Shown one piece after another: positions 26,990 through 38,945 of a stretch of DNA of 38,945 nucleotides. Both the position numbers and the translations under genes were made by a program. Position 1 is the stretch's first letter, and each line of letters starts with the position of its first letter. The notes beneath the pieces were generated by a model. That model was not told where the DNA came from, made no database searches, and saw only the letters and a list, made by a program, of their open reading frames with translations. The stretch is taken from positions 1 to 38,945 of the forward strand of contig QBLU01000033.1 in NCBI GenBank assembly GCA_003241875.1, given 5' to 3'. The stretch is from Alphaproteobacteria bacterium. GTDB taxonomy: Bacteria; Pseudomonadota; Alphaproteobacteria; Sphingomonadales; Sphingomonadaceae.

Positions 26990-29062
<2,073 letters not shown>

Positions 29063-29087
29063 GATTCTTCTACCAGCGAGAGGTCTG

Positions 29088-29628
<541 letters not shown>

Positions 29629-29638
29629 CTAATCCTTC

Positions 29639-30010
29639 TTACTTGGGACGCTTGGCGCCGTACTTCGACCGGCTCTGCTTGCGGTTCTTGACACCCTGGG
29701 TGTCGAGCACGCCGCGCAGAACGTGGTAGCGCACACCGGGCAAATCCTTGACGCGGCCGCCGCGAATCAGGACCACCGAGTGCTCCTGAAGGTTGTGGCC
29801 CTCGCCGGGGATGTAGCCGATGACTTCGAAGCCATTGGTAAGACGGATCTTGGCAACCTTGCGAAGTGCCGAGTTCGGCTTCTTCGGGGTCGTCGTGTAG
29901 ACGCGGGTGCAGACACCACGCTTCTGCGGGCAGGCCTCCATGGCCGGCACCTTGTTGCGGGCCTTCTGCGGCTCGCGACCCTTGCGGATCAACTGGTTGA
30001 TAGTCGGCAT
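29639..30010 (-). CDS. rpsL: 30S ribosomal protein S12
   Basis: S12 is in the decoding centre, and its variants give streptomycin resistance. The 123-residue protein has [40 protein letters not shown] with the wild-type lysine after TTPK, and [15 protein letters not shown]-equivalent [19 protein letters not shown]. It is the first gene of the str operon, behind a strong promoter about 190 bases upstream. Confidence 0.97.
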   Translation of the reverse strand: MPTINQLIRKGREPQKARNKVPAMEACPQKRGVCTRVYTTTPKKPNSALRKVAKIRLTNGFEVIGYIPGEGHNLQEHSVVLIRGGRVKDLPGVRYHVLRGVLDTQGVKNRKQSRSKYGAKRPK

Positions 30011-30035
30011 CGTGTATCTGTCATCCTGTCTGTTC

Positions 30036-30051
30036 GGCAGCTTGCGCTGCC
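30036..30051 (-). promoter_or_regulatory. GCAA-tetraloop hairpin in the rpsL leader
   Basis: On the minus strand GGCAGC-GCAA-GCTGCC forms a six-pair stem with a GNRA loop, 25 bases before the rpsL ATG and just before the AGGATG Shine-Dalgarno region. It is well placed to affect rpsL translation initiation. Confidence 0.5.
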
Positions 30052-30110
30052 TACTCCAGGTCCGAACCGCCCTTACGGCATAAGCGCGCTTGGCACCCTG
30101 GCAGGGAACC

Positions 30111-30140
30111 TCACGCGCGCGGCGCAGCCTGTTGTTTCAT
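30111..30140 (-). CDS. Possible nine-codon leader peptide upstream of rpsL
   Basis: Within the leader transcribed from 30201-30229, a minus-strand ATG at 30140 opens a nine-codon frame (MKQQAAPRA) ending in TGA at 30111. GGA lies about seven bases before the ATG. The frame is too short for coding statistics to help, and chance occurrence is quite possible. If it is real, its translation could affect the downstream leader folds. Confidence 0.2.
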   Translation of the reverse strand: MKQQAAPRA

Positions 30141-30200
30141 TTCGCGTCCACACGCCGGAATCGAGGCTTGCCTGATTTCGGCCCATATACGGGAGCGCGG

Positions 30201-30229
30201 CCTATAGTCTTGGGGCCTCGTGGCGTCAA
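30201..30229 (-). promoter_or_regulatory. Promoter of the str (rpsL-rpsG-fusA-tuf) operon
   Basis: On the minus strand TTGACG (30224-30229) and TATAGG (30201-30206) are separated by exactly 17 bp, close to the sigma70 consensus. Transcription should begin near 30194, leaving a leader of about 185 nt. The 272-bp gap between rpsL and secA otherwise holds only the leader elements listed separately. Confidence 0.75.
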
Positions 30230-30282
30230 TCGGATTCAGGCCCGGGGTCCGCCCGACACGCGACGTCAGGTTCGCCCCCGCG

Positions 30283-33045
30283 CTACAGCACCCCGTGGCA
30301 ATGCTTGAACTTCTTGCCCGATCCGCACGGGCAGACCGCGTTGCGCGACACGACGCGGTGCCATTCGGCCAGGTCTTCCGGGTCGACGTCGGTCAATTCC
30401 GCGGTCGCCGCCAGCGCGCCGCTCAATGCACCGGCGGGCAGGCTGCCGAAGGCATCGGTGCGGGCAAAGCCGCGGCTGCCGAAGGCGTCGTTCTCGCCGG
30501 TCAGCGGGTCGATGTGCGTCGTGACGAAATTCGGCATCGCCGGCTGCGCCAGCGCCGGCGCGTCCATCTGGAACTGGGCGTGCGACAGCATCCGCGTCAC
30601 ATCCTCGCGGACGATGACCAGCATGCGCTCGAACAGCGCGAACGCTTCCGACTTGTATTCGTTGAGCGGCGTCTTTTGCGCATAGGCGCGCAGGTGGATG
30701 ACCTGGCGCAGCGCATCGAGGGTCGCAAGATGCTCCTTCCAGTGATGGTCGAGCGCCTGCAGCAGGAAATTCTTCTCGATCTCCACCCAATTGCCCGGCG
30801 GCAGCTGCGCAGCCTTGGCCTCCATCTGGGCGTCGGCGGCAGCGACCAGCCGGTCGATGACGATTTCCGGGTCGATCGCGGCTTCCTGCGGCCAGTCGCG
30901 GACCGGCAGGTCGAGCGCCAGCGTGTTCTGGACGGCGACCTCGAGCCCCTCGACATCCCATTGCTCGGGATAGCTGTTGGCCGGGCAATGCTCGGCGACG
31001 ATGGCGTTGATCGTCTCGTGGCGCATGTCGATAACGACGTCGCCGACGGTCTCGCTGTCCATGATGTCGGCGCGCTGTTCATAGACGACCTTGCGCTGGT
31101 CGTTCATCACATCGTCGTACTGCAGCAATTGCTTGCGCACGTCGTAGTTGCGCGCCTCGACCTTCTTCTGCGCCGTCTCGATGGCCTTGGAGATCCAGGG
31201 GTGGACGATCGCCTCCCCCTCTTCCAGGCTGTTGTTCATCATGCGGCTCAGCATCGTCTGCTGGCCGAAGATGCGCAGCAGATCGTCGTCGAGCGAGAGG
31301 TAGAAACGGCTGAGCCCCGGGTCGCCCTGCCGGCCCGAACGGCCGCGCAGCTGGTTGTCGATGCGGCGGCTTTCGTGGCGCTCGGTGCCGAGCACGAACA
31401 GCCCGCCGGCATCGCGCACGGCCTGGCGCTCGGTCTCCACCTCCTGCTTGATGCGGGCGACGGCGGCATCGCGCTCCGGGCCGGGCTCCAGGTCGGACAG
31501 CTCGCGCTCGACGCGCGCCTCGAAATTGCCGCCGAGCTGGATGTCGGTGCCGCGGCCGGCCATGTTGGTGGCGATGGTGACGGCGCCGAGCCGCCCTGCC
31601 TGCTCGACGATATGGGCTTCCTGTTCGTGGAAGCGGGCGTTGAGCACGACGTGCTTGACGTCTTCCTTCTTCAGGAACTCGCTGAGCATCTCGCTCTTTT
31701 CGATGGAAACCGTGCCGACGAGGATCGGCTGGTTGCGCGCCGAGGACTCACGGATGGTCTTGACGATCGCCTTGAACTTCTGGTCGGCGTCCTTGTAGAA
31801 TTCGTCGTCGACATCCTCGCGCAGCACCGGCTTGTTGGTCGGGATCTCGACGACATTCAGCTTGTAGATGTCGAAGAATTCCGACGCCTCGGTGGCCGCG
31901 GTGCCGGTCATGCCGCCCAGCTTGGGGTACATGCGGAAATAATTCTGGAAGGTGATGCTGGCCAGCGTCTGGTTCTCGGGCTGGATCTGGACGCCTTCCT
32001 TGGCCTCCACCGCCTGGTGCAGGCCATCGGACCAGCGCCGGCCATCCATCATGCGGCCGGTGAATTCGTCGATGATGATCACCTTGTCGTTGCGCACGAT
32101 GTAATCGGTGTCGCGGCGATAGATGACATTGGCGCGCAGCGCCTGGTTCAAATGGTGGACGACCTGGGTGTTCTCGAAATCATAAAGGTTCTCGCCCTCC
32201 AGCAGGCCCATCTCGGCCAGCGCCCGCTCGGCCTTTTCGGTGCCGTCCTCGGTCAGGATCACCGACCGCTGCTTCTCGTCGATCTCGTAATCCTCGGACG
32301 CCAGCGTCTTCACCATCGTGTCGACCGACATGTAGAGCTCGCTCTTGTCGTCGGTCGGGCCGGAAATGATCAGCGGCGTCCGCGCCTCGTCGATCAGCAC
32401 CGAATCGACCTCGTCGACGACGGCATAATGGAACGGCCGCTGCACCATCTGCTCGCGGCTGTACTTCATGTTGTCGCGCAGGAAATCGAAGCCGAACTCG
32501 TTGTTGGTGCCATAGGTGATGTCGGCGGCATAGGCTTCGCGGCGGGTGTTGTCGTCGATATTGGGGACGATGACGCCGACGCTGAGCCCGAGGAATTTAT
32601 AGACCTGGCCCATCCAGCCGGCGTCGCGCGCTGCAAGGTAGTCGTTGACGGTGACGACATGGACACCCTTGCCGGCCAGTGCGTTGAGATACACCGCGAG
32701 CGTCGCCACCAGCGTCTTGCCCTCGCCGGTCCGCATCTCGGCGATCTCGCCGCGGTGGAGGACGATGCCGCCGACCAGCTGCACGTCGTAATGGCGCTGG
32801 CCGAGCGTGCGCTTCGCCGCTTCGCGCACCGTCGCAAAGGCTTCGGGAAGCACATCGTCGAGCGTCTTGCCGGCGGCGAGCTCGCCCTTCAGCTTGTCGG
32901 TCTGGGCGCGCAGCGCCTCGTCGCTCAACGCCGAAATGGTCGGCTCGAGCGCGTTGATGCGCCCCACCACCGTGCCCAGCGACTTGACGTAGCGGTCGTT
33001 GCTTGAACCGAAAAGCCGCTTGGCGATACCGCCGAATCCGAGCAT
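30283..33045 (-). CDS. secA: Preprotein translocase ATPase SecA
   Basis: SecA is the ATPase motor that pushes preproteins through SecYEG. The 920-residue protein has the Walker A segment MRTGEGKT (104-111), the Walker B/DEAD-like [43 protein letters not shown] and the C-terminal zinc finger [14 protein letters not shown] that binds SecB and phospholipid. Length is typical for alphaproteobacteria. The ATG at 33045 has AGGA six bases upstream, and the gene has its own promoter at 33108-33136. Confidence 0.98.
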   Translation of the reverse strand: MLGFGGIAKRLFGSSNDRYVKSLGTVVGRINALEPTISALSDEALRAQTDKLKGELAAGKTLDDVLPEAFATVREAAKRTLGQRHYDVQLVGGIVLHRGEIAEMRTGEGKTLVATLAVYLNALAGKGVHVVTVNDYLAARDAGWMGQVYKFLGLSVGVIVPNIDDNTRREAYAADITYGTNNEFGFDFLRDNMKYSREQMVQRPFHYAVVDEVDSVLIDEARTPLIISGPTDDKSELYMSVDTMVKTLASEDYEIDEKQRSVILTEDGTEKAERALAEMGLLEGENLYDFENTQVVHHLNQALRANVIYRRDTDYIVRNDKVIIIDEFTGRMMDGRRWSDGLHQAVEAKEGVQIQPENQTLASITFQNYFRMYPKLGGMTGTAATEASEFFDIYKLNVVEIPTNKPVLREDVDDEFYKDADQKFKAIVKTIRESSARNQPILVGTVSIEKSEMLSEFLKKEDVKHVVLNARFHEQEAHIVEQAGRLGAVTIATNMAGRGTDIQLGGNFEARVERELSDLEPGPERDAAVARIKQEVETERQAVRDAGGLFVLGTERHESRRIDNQLRGRSGRQGDPGLSRFYLSLDDDLLRIFGQQTMLSRMMNNSLEEGEAIVHPWISKAIETAQKKVEARNYDVRKQLLQYDDVMNDQRKVVYEQRADIMDSETVGDVVIDMRHETINAIVAEHCPANSYPEQWDVEGLEVAVQNTLALDLPVRDWPQEAAIDPEIVIDRLVAAADAQMEAKAAQLPPGNWVEIEKNFLLQALDHHWKEHLATLDALRQVIHLRAYAQKTPLNEYKSEAFALFERMLVIVREDVTRMLSHAQFQMDAPALAQPAMPNFVTTHIDPLTGENDAFGSRGFARTDAFGSLPAGALSGALAATAELTDVDPEDLAEWHRVVSRNAVCPCGSGKKFKHCHGVL

Positions 33046-33107
33046 GAAAATCCTAACGCGCAGGCGAACCGGCGGCCGCGAAGGGGCCGCGCTTGTCGAA
33101 CCGCAGC

Positions 33108-33136
33108 GATGTAAGGGCGGTCGCCGCTTTCGTCAA
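33108..33136 (-). promoter_or_regulatory. Promoter of secA
   Basis: On the minus strand TTGACG (33131-33136) is followed after 17 bp by TACATC (33108-33113). The leader to the secA ATG is about 55 nt and contains a GC-rich GCGGCC/GGCCGC stem. No SecM-like upstream reading frame was seen. Confidence 0.65.
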
Positions 33137-33152
33137 TTCGCCGGGGGGCGCA

Positions 33153-33464
33153 TCAGGCGCCGGAACGCGTTCCCGGCGGCCGCGGCGCCGCGATCTTGCG
33201 CTTCGATTTGCGGCGCAAGCCAAAGTTCACCGCCTTTTGCACGCGCGGATAGCGGCGGGTGTAGCGGACATAGCGCCGCCGCGCCCAGGCCGAATTGCGC
33301 AGCACCAGCGCCAGGCCAAAGGCAAACACGAAGATGCCGAGCGGCCCCGGCGTCGGAATGCCGATGATCGGCGCCACCAGCATCAGGAACGCGCCGACGA
33401 ACAGCTGGAACACCCGGAAGGGTTCGCTCCTGATCAGCACGTCGAGAAAGGCGGGTCGTTTCAC
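33153..33464 (-). CDS. Small membrane protein (PGPGW-type, hypothetical)
   Basis: The product is 103 residues if started at the GTG at 33464 (VKRPAFLDVLIRSEPFRVFQ). It has one long hydrophobic stretch, VFQLFVGAFLMLVAPIIGIP, then TPGPLGIFVFAFGLALVLRN, and a strongly basic C-terminus with many Arg, Lys and Tyr residues. The PTPGPLG turn between two hydrophobic helices resembles PGPGW-like transmembrane proteins of unknown function. The open frame reaches 33605 upstream, so ATGs at 33545 and 33563 are alternatives. Function is unknown. Confidence 0.6.
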   Translation of the reverse strand: MKRPAFLDVLIRSEPFRVFQLFVGAFLMLVAPIIGIPTPGPLGIFVFAFGLALVLRNSAWARRRYVRYTRRYPRVQKAVNFGLRRKSKRKIAAPRPPGTRSGA

Positions 33465-33478
33465 GGGGCAGGCTCTAA

Positions 33479-33494
33479 GTGCCAGTTGTGGCAC
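33479..33494. promoter_or_regulatory. Inverted repeat in the divergent gap before comM
   Basis: GTGCCA (33479-33484) and TGGCAC (33489-33494) form a perfect dyad around GTTG in the gap between the small membrane protein gene and comM. Its location, 15 bp upstream of the GTG at 33464, would suit an operator or a leader hairpin. No regulator is identified. Confidence 0.3.
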
Positions 33495-33607
33495 AGACAA
33501 GGCGCAATGGGGGCGAGGAATACCCGTTTGTGAACAATTGCCCATGGAGCAGCGATGCGACATAACCGCGTCGGGGTCGCAACGATTTTCGCTGAGCAGG
33601 GGCACAT

Positions 33608-35100
33608 ATGGTCGCGCATGTCGGAACGGTGGCGTTCCTCGGGCTCGAGGCGCGACGGGTCGACGTGCAGGTGCAGATGTCGTCGGGGGCGGCCGGGTTC
33701 CTCACCGTCGGCCTGCCCGACAAGGCGGTGAAGGAAAGCCGCGAGCGGGTGCAGGCGACGCTGCACGCCATCGGGCTGGCGCTGCCGCCGCGCCGCATCG
33801 TCGTCAACCTGTCGCCGGCCGACCTGCCCAAGGAAGGCTCCCACTACGATCTGCCGATCGCGCTGGGGCTGCTCGTCGCCATGGGTGTCGTCGCCCGCGA
33901 TGCGATCGACGGCTTCATCGTCGTCGGTGAACTGGGCCTCGATGGCGCGCTTGCGCCAGTGCCCGGCGTGCTGCTCGCGGCACTGCACGCCGCCGAGAAC
34001 GAGCTCGGCCTGATCTGCCCCGCCAGCCAGGGCGGCGAGGCGGCCTGGGCCGGCGAAGTCGATGTCGTCGCGGCGCCCGACCTGCTCTCGCTGCTCAATC
34101 ACCTGAAGGGCACGCAACTGCTGTCGCCGCCGCAGCGCAGCCTCGCCGATCTCGTCCGCACCGGCCCCGACATGGCCGAGATCAAGGGCCAGGAAACCGC
34201 CAAGCGCGCGGTGGAGATCGCCGCCGCCGGGGGCCACAACCTCTTGATGTCCGGCCCGCCGGGATCGGGCAAGTCGCTGCTCGCCGCCGCCCTGCCCGGC
34301 ATCTTGCCCGAACTGACCCCGGCGGAGGCGCTGGAAGTGTCGATGGTCGCGTCGATGGCGGGCGAACTCGAGGGCGGCCGCCTCGTCCGCACCCGGCCGT
34401 TCCGCAGTCCCCACCACAGCGCCTCGATGCCGGCGCTGGTCGGCGGCGGCGCCAAGGCGCGGCCCGGCGAGGTCAGCCTGGCGCATCTCGGCGTGCTGTT
34501 CCTCGACGAGCTGCCGGAATTCCAGCGCGGCGTGCTCGATTCGCTGCGCCAGCCGCTCGAAACCGGAACGGTGATGGTGGCGCGGGCGGCGGCGCATGTC
34601 TCCTATCCGGCGCGGGTGCAGCTGATCGCGGCGATGAATCCCTGCCGCTGCGGGCATCTGGGCGACGCCGCGCAAGCCTGTTCGCGCGCGCCGAAATGCG
34701 CCGCCGATTATCAGGCGCGGCTGTCGGGGCCGCTGCTCGATCGCATCGACCTCCATGTCGACGTGCCGGCGGTCAGCGCCGCCGATCTCAGCCTGCCGCC
34801 GCCGTCCGAAACCTCGGCGATCGTCGCCGCCCGCGTCGCCGCGCCGCGCGCTATGCCGGCGCCGCGGCGCGGACCAATGCCGAGGCCGACGGCAAGGTGC
34901 TCGAAGCCGCGGCGACGCCCGATGCCGCCGGCGCCAAGCTGCTCGCCCAGGCCGCCGATACACTGCGGCTGTCGGCGCGCGGCTATCACCGGGTGCTGCG
35001 CGTGGCGCGGACGCTCGCCGACCTGGCGGGGTCGGAGCAGGTGACTCGGCTCCATATTGCCGAGGCGCTGAGCTATCGACGGCGCGCACCGGTCAATTGA
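33608..35100 (+). pseudogene. comM: ComM/YifB family Mg-chelatase-like AAA+ ATPase, frameshifted
   Basis: ComM is a hexameric helicase for branch migration during natural transformation. Frame 1 runs from the ATG at 33608 through TVGLPDKAVKESRERVQATL, the P-loop GPPGSGKS (216-223), VLFLDELPEF, MNPCRCGHLGD and ending RLSGPLLDRIDLHVDVPAVS. Near 34832-34850 (GC-only run) family similarity moves to another frame, where RYAGAAART and LRLSARGYHRVLRVARTLAD continue to the TGA at 35098-35100. Joined, the two parts give about 497 residues, the family length, so a single missing base explains it. As read, the protein would run on in frame 1 to 35044 with an unrelated C-terminus. Assembly error and a recent natural mutation are both possible. 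Confidence 0.85.
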
Positions 35101-35179
35101 CACCGCCACATTTGGGGCAGAGCACACGCAACGATAACGGTAACGGCACGTTTCACCGCCAAGCTGAGGGAGAACGGCA

Positions 35180-35659
35180 ATGGGTATCTACAGTTTCATC
35201 AAGGACAAGCTTCTGGGCCATGGCGGCCCCGACCCCGACGCGATCAAGGCGCAGGTCGCAAAACTGGGGCTCAGCGTCCAGAATTTCGGCGTCACGGTTG
35301 CCGACGGCGTCGCGACGCTGACCGGCCTCGCCGCCAATCGCGCCGAAGCGTCGAAGATCGTCATGGCGGTCGGCAACAACGACGGCATCCAGAAGGTCGA
35401 CAACCAGATGCGCGTGCCGCTGTCGTCGGTCACCCCGGCCGCGACCGCAGCCCCGGCGCCCGCCGCCGGCGACGATCATGCCGATGAGGATGCCGTGGTG
35501 TTCTATCCGGTTGAAAAGGGCGACACGCTGTCGGGCATCGCCAAGCGGCTGTACGGCAACGCCAGCCTCTATCCGCGCATCTTCGAAGCCAACAAGCCGA
35601 TGCTCAGCGACCCGGACAAGATCTACCCGGGCCAGGTGCTGCGCGTCCCGCCGCTCTGA
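35180..35659 (+). CDS. lysM: BON and LysM domain protein (LysM/Kbp-like)
   Basis: The 159-residue protein has an N-terminal amphipathic segment and a BON domain (about 20-80, with GVTVADGVATLTGLA), an Ala/Pro linker, and a LysM domain (about 108-157: FYPVEKGDTLSGIAKRLYGN to IYPGQVLRVPPL). The order and size match the E. coli YgaU/Kbp family, a potassium-binding protein in that species. There is no signal peptide, which fits a cytosolic protein. The ATG at 35180 has GGGAGA nine bases upstream. A classical terminator follows. Confidence 0.88.
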   Translation: MGIYSFIKDKLLGHGGPDPDAIKAQVAKLGLSVQNFGVTVADGVATLTGLAANRAEASKIVMAVGNNDGIQKVDNQMRVPLSSVTPAATAAPAPAAGDDHADEDAVVFYPVEKGDTLSGIAKRLYGNASLYPRIFEANKPMLSDPDKIYPGQVLRVPPL

Positions 35660-35682
35660 TCGCGGCACGATCGACGTGAATG

Positions 35683-35712
35683 GGGCGGTGCCTGCCGGGC
35701 GCCGCCCTTTTT
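35683..35712 (+). terminator. Intrinsic terminator after lysM
   Basis: A ten-pair stem (35683-35692 with 35698-35107 offset to 35698-35707) with a five-base loop is followed by TTTTT (35708-35712). The six outer pairs are GGGCGG/CCGCCC. It ends at the stop codon of the converging symporter gene. This is the only classical rho-independent terminator in the window. Confidence 0.85.
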
Positions 35713-36962
35713 CATGTCTGCAGGATGGTTTCGACGGGCTCCTCGCCGGTGTCCCATTTGGCGATCACCGCCGTCGCCACGGCATTGCCGATGACGTTGG
35801 TCGCGCTGCGGCCCATGTCGAGGAAATGGTCGACGGCGAGGATCAGCAGCAGCCCGGCCTCAGGAATGTTGAAATAGGGCAAGGTCGCCGCGATCACCAC
35901 GAGGCTGGCGCGCGGTACGCCGGCGATGCCCTTTGACGTGATCATCAGCAGCCCGAGCATGAAGATTTCCTGCCCCAGCGTCAGGTCGATGCCATAGGCC
36001 TGGGCGATGAAGATGCTGGCAAAGGCACAGTACATCATCGAGCCGTCGAGATTGAACGAATAGCCCAGCGGCAGCACGAAGCTGGCGATGCGGTTGGGCA
36101 CCCCGAAGCGTTCGAGCGATTCGAGCATCTTGGGATAGGCGGCTTCCGACGAGGCGGTGGCAAAGGTGATCAGGAACGGCTCGCGGATGTCGCGTGCCAG
36201 CCGCAGGATGTTGGGCACGCCGATGACCGCCGCGCCGGCGCCGAACAGCAGCAGCCACAGCATGGCCAGCGCCAGGTAAAACCCGCCGATGAACTTGCCG
36301 AAGACGATGAGGATGCCCAGCCCCTCCACCGCGATCGCCGAGGCGACGGCGGCGAACACTGCGAACGGCGCCACCTTCATCACATAGCCGGTCACCGTCA
36401 GCATCAGGTGCATCAGCGCCTCCAGCCCGCGGGTGATCGGCTTGCCGGCGTCGCCGATGGCGATCAGCCCGACGCCGGCGAACAGCGAGAAGACGACGAT
36501 CTGCAGCACCTCGTTGGTGGCCATCGCCTCGAAGATCGACTTGGGGAAGATGTGGAGGATGAACTCCTTGAGGTCGAAAGCCTTTTTCGCCAGCCCCGTC
36601 GCCGCATCGGCGGGCGGCAGCGTCAGCCCGACCCCGACGCCCGGGGCGAGCAGATTGACCATCAATATGCCCAGCGACAGCGACACCACCGAGGCGGTGA
36701 TGAACCACGCCAAAGTCCGCCCGAAGGTGCGCCCGACGGCCCCGCCGCTGCCCATGTGCGCGACGCCGACAACCAGGGTCGACAGCACCAGCGGCGCGAT
36801 GATCATCTTGATCAGCTGCAGGAACACGCCGGTGACGATGCTGAAATAATAGGCCGCTTCCTTGGCCTGGTCGGCGTTGACCGATGCGTTGATGACATAG
36901 CCGGTGGCGACACCGGTCACCAGCGCGACGAGAATATAGCGGGTCAGGCGGTTGCTGTTCAT
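35712..36962 (-). CDS. Dicarboxylate/amino acid:cation symporter (DAACS family)
   Basis: This 416-residue membrane transporter of the DctA/GltP family moves C4-dicarboxylates or acidic amino acids with H+ or Na+. Family motifs are visible: the serine-rich hairpin region TFATASSEAAYPKMLE (where DctA usually has SSSAATLP), LPLGYSFNLDGSMMYCAFAS, LLMITSKGIAGVPRASLVVI and DHFLDMGRSATNVIGNAVAT. The SSEAAYP variant occurs in a subgroup, so the substrate is left open. The ATG at 36962 lies near GGAAG, which falls in the loop of a GCCGCC/GGCGGC hairpin just upstream. Confidence 0.92.
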   Translation of the reverse strand: MNSNRLTRYILVALVTGVATGYVINASVNADQAKEAAYYFSIVTGVFLQLIKMIIAPLVLSTLVVGVAHMGSGGAVGRTFGRTLAWFITASVVSLSLGILMVNLLAPGVGVGLTLPPADAATGLAKKAFDLKEFILHIFPKSIFEAMATNEVLQIVVFSLFAGVGLIAIGDAGKPITRGLEALMHLMLTVTGYVMKVAPFAVFAAVASAIAVEGLGILIVFGKFIGGFYLALAMLWLLLFGAGAAVIGVPNILRLARDIREPFLITFATASSEAAYPKMLESLERFGVPNRIASFVLPLGYSFNLDGSMMYCAFASIFIAQAYGIDLTLGQEIFMLGLLMITSKGIAGVPRASLVVIAATLPYFNIPEAGLLLILAVDHFLDMGRSATNVIGNAVATAVIAKWDTGEEPVETILQT

Positions 36963-37038
36963 CGGCCGCCACGCTTCCGGCGGCAGGCTGTTCCGGTCAA
37001 GTCATTTTGCGCGCTTCGAGGCGGACCGGTGCCGGCCA

Positions 37039-38945
37039 TCACCCTTCCCAGCGCAGCCCCAGCCACAGCGTCCGCGGCTGGCCGCGATCGATGATGCCGT
37101 CGGCGCTGAGGCCCGACACGACCTCCGCATCCCCGATATTCTCGGCGCGGGCCTCCAGAGACAGGCCGCCGAACAGCCGCAGCCGGGCGCTGGCGTCGAC
37201 GGTCGTGACTGCCGGCAGGCGCCGCAAATTCTGGTCGTCGTCGAATTGCGCACCCGAATGCCGCAGGGTGACGTTGCCGCCGAGCCGATCGCCGGTCCAG
37301 GCCAGCGTGCCCGAGGCGCTGAACTGCGGCGTCACCGCCGGACGCAGGCCGTCGAGGCCGGCGGACAGCCCTGAGGCGCGGACGCGTGGATCGGCCCAGG
37401 CCGCCGATGCCACCGCGCTCCAGCGCCCGAACTCGACCCCGGCATCGGCCTCGATGCCATGCACCACCACCGCATCGAGGTTGAGACGCTGCCTAAAGGC
37501 GCCGCTGGCGCCGACAAAGCCGACCTGCGGGAACGTCCCCGGCCCGCGCCCCAGTGTGACGTTGGAGATCGCCCCCGACAGCTCGTTGGCATAGGCGGTC
37601 ACCGACAGTCGCGCCGCCGGGATCGGCCGCCAGTCGAACCCGGCCTCCACCCCGCGGGCGCGTTCGAGGTCGAGCGCCGGATTGGCCGCCGTGGCATCGG
37701 CGCCGACGCGGAACGGGCGGTAGAGCTCGTTCGGCGTCGGCAGCCGGAACCCCGTATAGGCGGCGGCGCGCAACGCCAGCACCGGCGCGACCTTCCACAC
37801 CGCGCCGCCGCGCGCCGTTCCCCGCCAGCCATCGCGGCCCGGCGCCGGCTGGTCGAGCGTCACCGCCCCGGTATCGCTGTCGATCTCGCGCAGGCGACCG
37901 TCCGCGATCCGCCAGCGATCGGCGCGGGCACCACCGGTCAGCGTCAGCGTGTCGGTCAGCGACCAGCTGTCCTCGACATAGAAACCCAGCGCCGATGTCG
38001 CGCCGCCGGCCTCGCGCAGCCGGGTGAAGCGGCCCGCCACCAGCCGGAAACGCTCGCGGCTGGTGCCGTCGCCGCGCCGGGCATCCACGCCGATTTCCAG
38101 GTTGTGCGCGCCGCCGACCGGCGGCCGGATGGCGAACTTGCCGCCGATGCCGGTCGCCGGCGTGCGATACTGGTCGAGCGTCGGCGTCGCGGTCGCCCGG
38201 CCGGCGCCGATGCTGGCGAATCGCGCCGCGAAATCGCGGGTCTGGACATAGGCCAGCGCCTCCACGCCCCAGTCGCCGCGATGGATGACCCGCACGCTGG
38301 CATCGGCGCCGCGGCTGGTCGATCCGGCAAGTTCGAGCCCGCGGAACCGCACATCGTCGAAGGCCCGTGCCGCGACCTGCACCTCGCTGTCGTCGCCGGC
38401 CGGCATGACGGCGCGCAACGATGCCCCCCAGCTGCGATAGCGTGCCGGAATGTCGACCGGACCGGCCTGGTCCGGCGGCAGCAGCACATAGCCGGCGCCG
38501 CGATCATAGCGGCCGCCGGCGGTGACGAAGCCGCCGCCGATCCGCGCCGTGACGCTGCCGCTCGCCGCCCAGCTGTCGCGCGAGCCGCCGGCCAGCGCCA
38601 GCGATCCCGGCGGCAACACATCGGGCCCGCCGCTCTGCAATTCCAGCGTGCCCGCCACCGCGCCGGCGCCGAACGCCCCGGCGCCGCCGCCACGGGTGAC
38701 GCGGATGCTGGCCAGCGTCGCCGGGTCGATGGCGCTCCACGGAATATAGCCGGCAAACGGGTCAGCGAGCGGCACGCCGTCGAGCAGCACCAGCGCCCGC
38801 GACGCGGCGTTGCCGCCCAGCGCGCGCAGCGTGACGCCCTGGCTGGTCGGGTTCGCGGCACGACTGTCGCTGCGCCGAAACGCGGCGAGGCCGGCGACAT
38901 CCTTCAGCACGTCCTCGACCCGGCCGGAGGCGGTGCCGGCAACGC
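37039..38945 (-). CDS. TonB-dependent receptor, 5' end outside the window
   Basis: This is an outer-membrane TonB-dependent receptor. The frame is open to the window edge at 38945, so the signal peptide, TonB box and start of the plug are missing. The plug domain is recognisable as RVEDVLKDVAG, then TSQGVTLRALGGNAASRALV and LLDGVPLADPF. The rest is a long barrel of about 500 residues rich in Gly and aromatic strand ends, including TGFRLPTPNELYRPFRVGAD. The C-terminus is WLGLRWEG, so the last residue is not aromatic, as it usually is in this class. Sequence layout resembles BtuB/vitamin-type receptors, but the substrate cannot be assigned. Confidence 0.9.
   Translation of the reverse strand, partial: VAGTASGRVEDVLKDVAGLAAFRRSDSRAANPTSQGVTLRALGGNAASRALVLLDGVPLADPFAGYIPWSAIDPATLASIRVTRGGGAGAFGAGAVAGTLELQSGGPDVLPPGSLALAGGSRDSWAASGSVTARIGGGFVTAGGRYDRGAGYVLLPPDQAGPVDIPARYRSWGASLRAVMPAGDDSEVQVAARAFDDVRFRGLELAGSTSRGADASVRVIHRGDWGVEALAYVQTRDFAARFASIGAGRATATPTLDQYRTPATGIGGKFAIRPPVGGAHNLEIGVDARRGDGTSRERFRLVAGRFTRLREAGGATSALGFYVEDSWSLTDTLTLTGGARADRWRIADGRLREIDSDTGAVTLDQPAPGRDGWRGTARGGAVWKVAPVLALRAAAYTGFRLPTPNELYRPFRVGADATAANPALDLERARGVEAGFDWRPIPAARLSVTAYANELSGAISNVTLGRGPGTFPQVGFVGASGAFRQRLNLDAVVVHGIEADAGVEFGRWSAVASAAWADPRVRASGLSAGLDGLRPAVTPQFSASGTLAWTGDRLGGNVTLRHSGAQFDDDQNLRRLPAVTTVDASARLRLFGGLSLEARAENIGDAEVVSGLSADGIIDRGQPRTLWLGLRWEG

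Noticed and set aside
30220-33006. 928-codon plus-strand frame opposite secA
   Set aside because: It mirrors the secA codons and shows only His/Asp/Leu/Val-rich antisense translation.

Overview
The window looks like a chromosomal segment of a high-GC alphaproteobacterium, most likely from the order Sphingomonadales. This is inferred from the character of the proteins (short alphaproteobacterial AtpC, DUF4136-type lipoprotein, Gly/Arg-rich S5 extension, secreted protein with an EIVVCAR motif) and from gene order; no database search was possible. About half of it is the universal ribosomal-protein supercluster, which reads on the minus strand.

Layout. (a) 1-686: the 3' end of the ATP synthase operon (atpC), then a spacer with a palindrome-ended repeat. 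(b) 687-6252: an accessory catabolic block. A minus-strand run of MmgE/PrpD-family protein, amidase, small REDY/HapK-like protein and SDR dehydrogenase is divergent from a GntR/HutC-type regulator and convergent with a crotonase-family gene. (c) 6318-10807: a secreted hypothetical protein, a DUF4136-like lipoprotein, trpS, murJ and secB. (d) 10898-30010, minus strand: str (rpsL rpsG fusA tuf), S10 (rpsJ to rpsQ), spc (rplN to secY, adk) and alpha (rpsM rpsK rpoA rplQ) gene groups, with no interruption. (e) 30283-33464: secA and a small membrane protein. (f) 33608-38945: a comM with a frameshift, a BON-LysM protein, a dicarboxylate/amino-acid symporter, and a TonB-dependent receptor cut by the window edge.

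How it works together. Three sigma70-like promoters with exact 17-bp spacers are visible: upstream of rpsL (30201-30229), rpsM (13494-13522) and secA (33108-33136). Most genes in the ribosomal cluster overlap or lie within 11 bp of each other. The few larger gaps (rpsL leader, rpsG-fusA, fusA-tuf, tuf-rpsJ, rpsJ-rplC, rpmD-rplO, rplO-secY, rpsM leader, rpsK-rpoA, rpoA-rplQ) nearly all hold hairpins, several with GNRA or UUCG tetraloops.

No CRISPR array, tRNA, rRNA, transposase, phage gene or defence system was seen. The most unusual signals are non-coding: a dispersed two-hairpin element present twice (downstream of secB and of adk) whose stems differ but stay paired, a trio of GTRA-loop hairpins between rpsG and fusA, and competing hairpins before secY. 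The most interesting coding item is the uncharacterised amidase/MmgE-PrpD operon.
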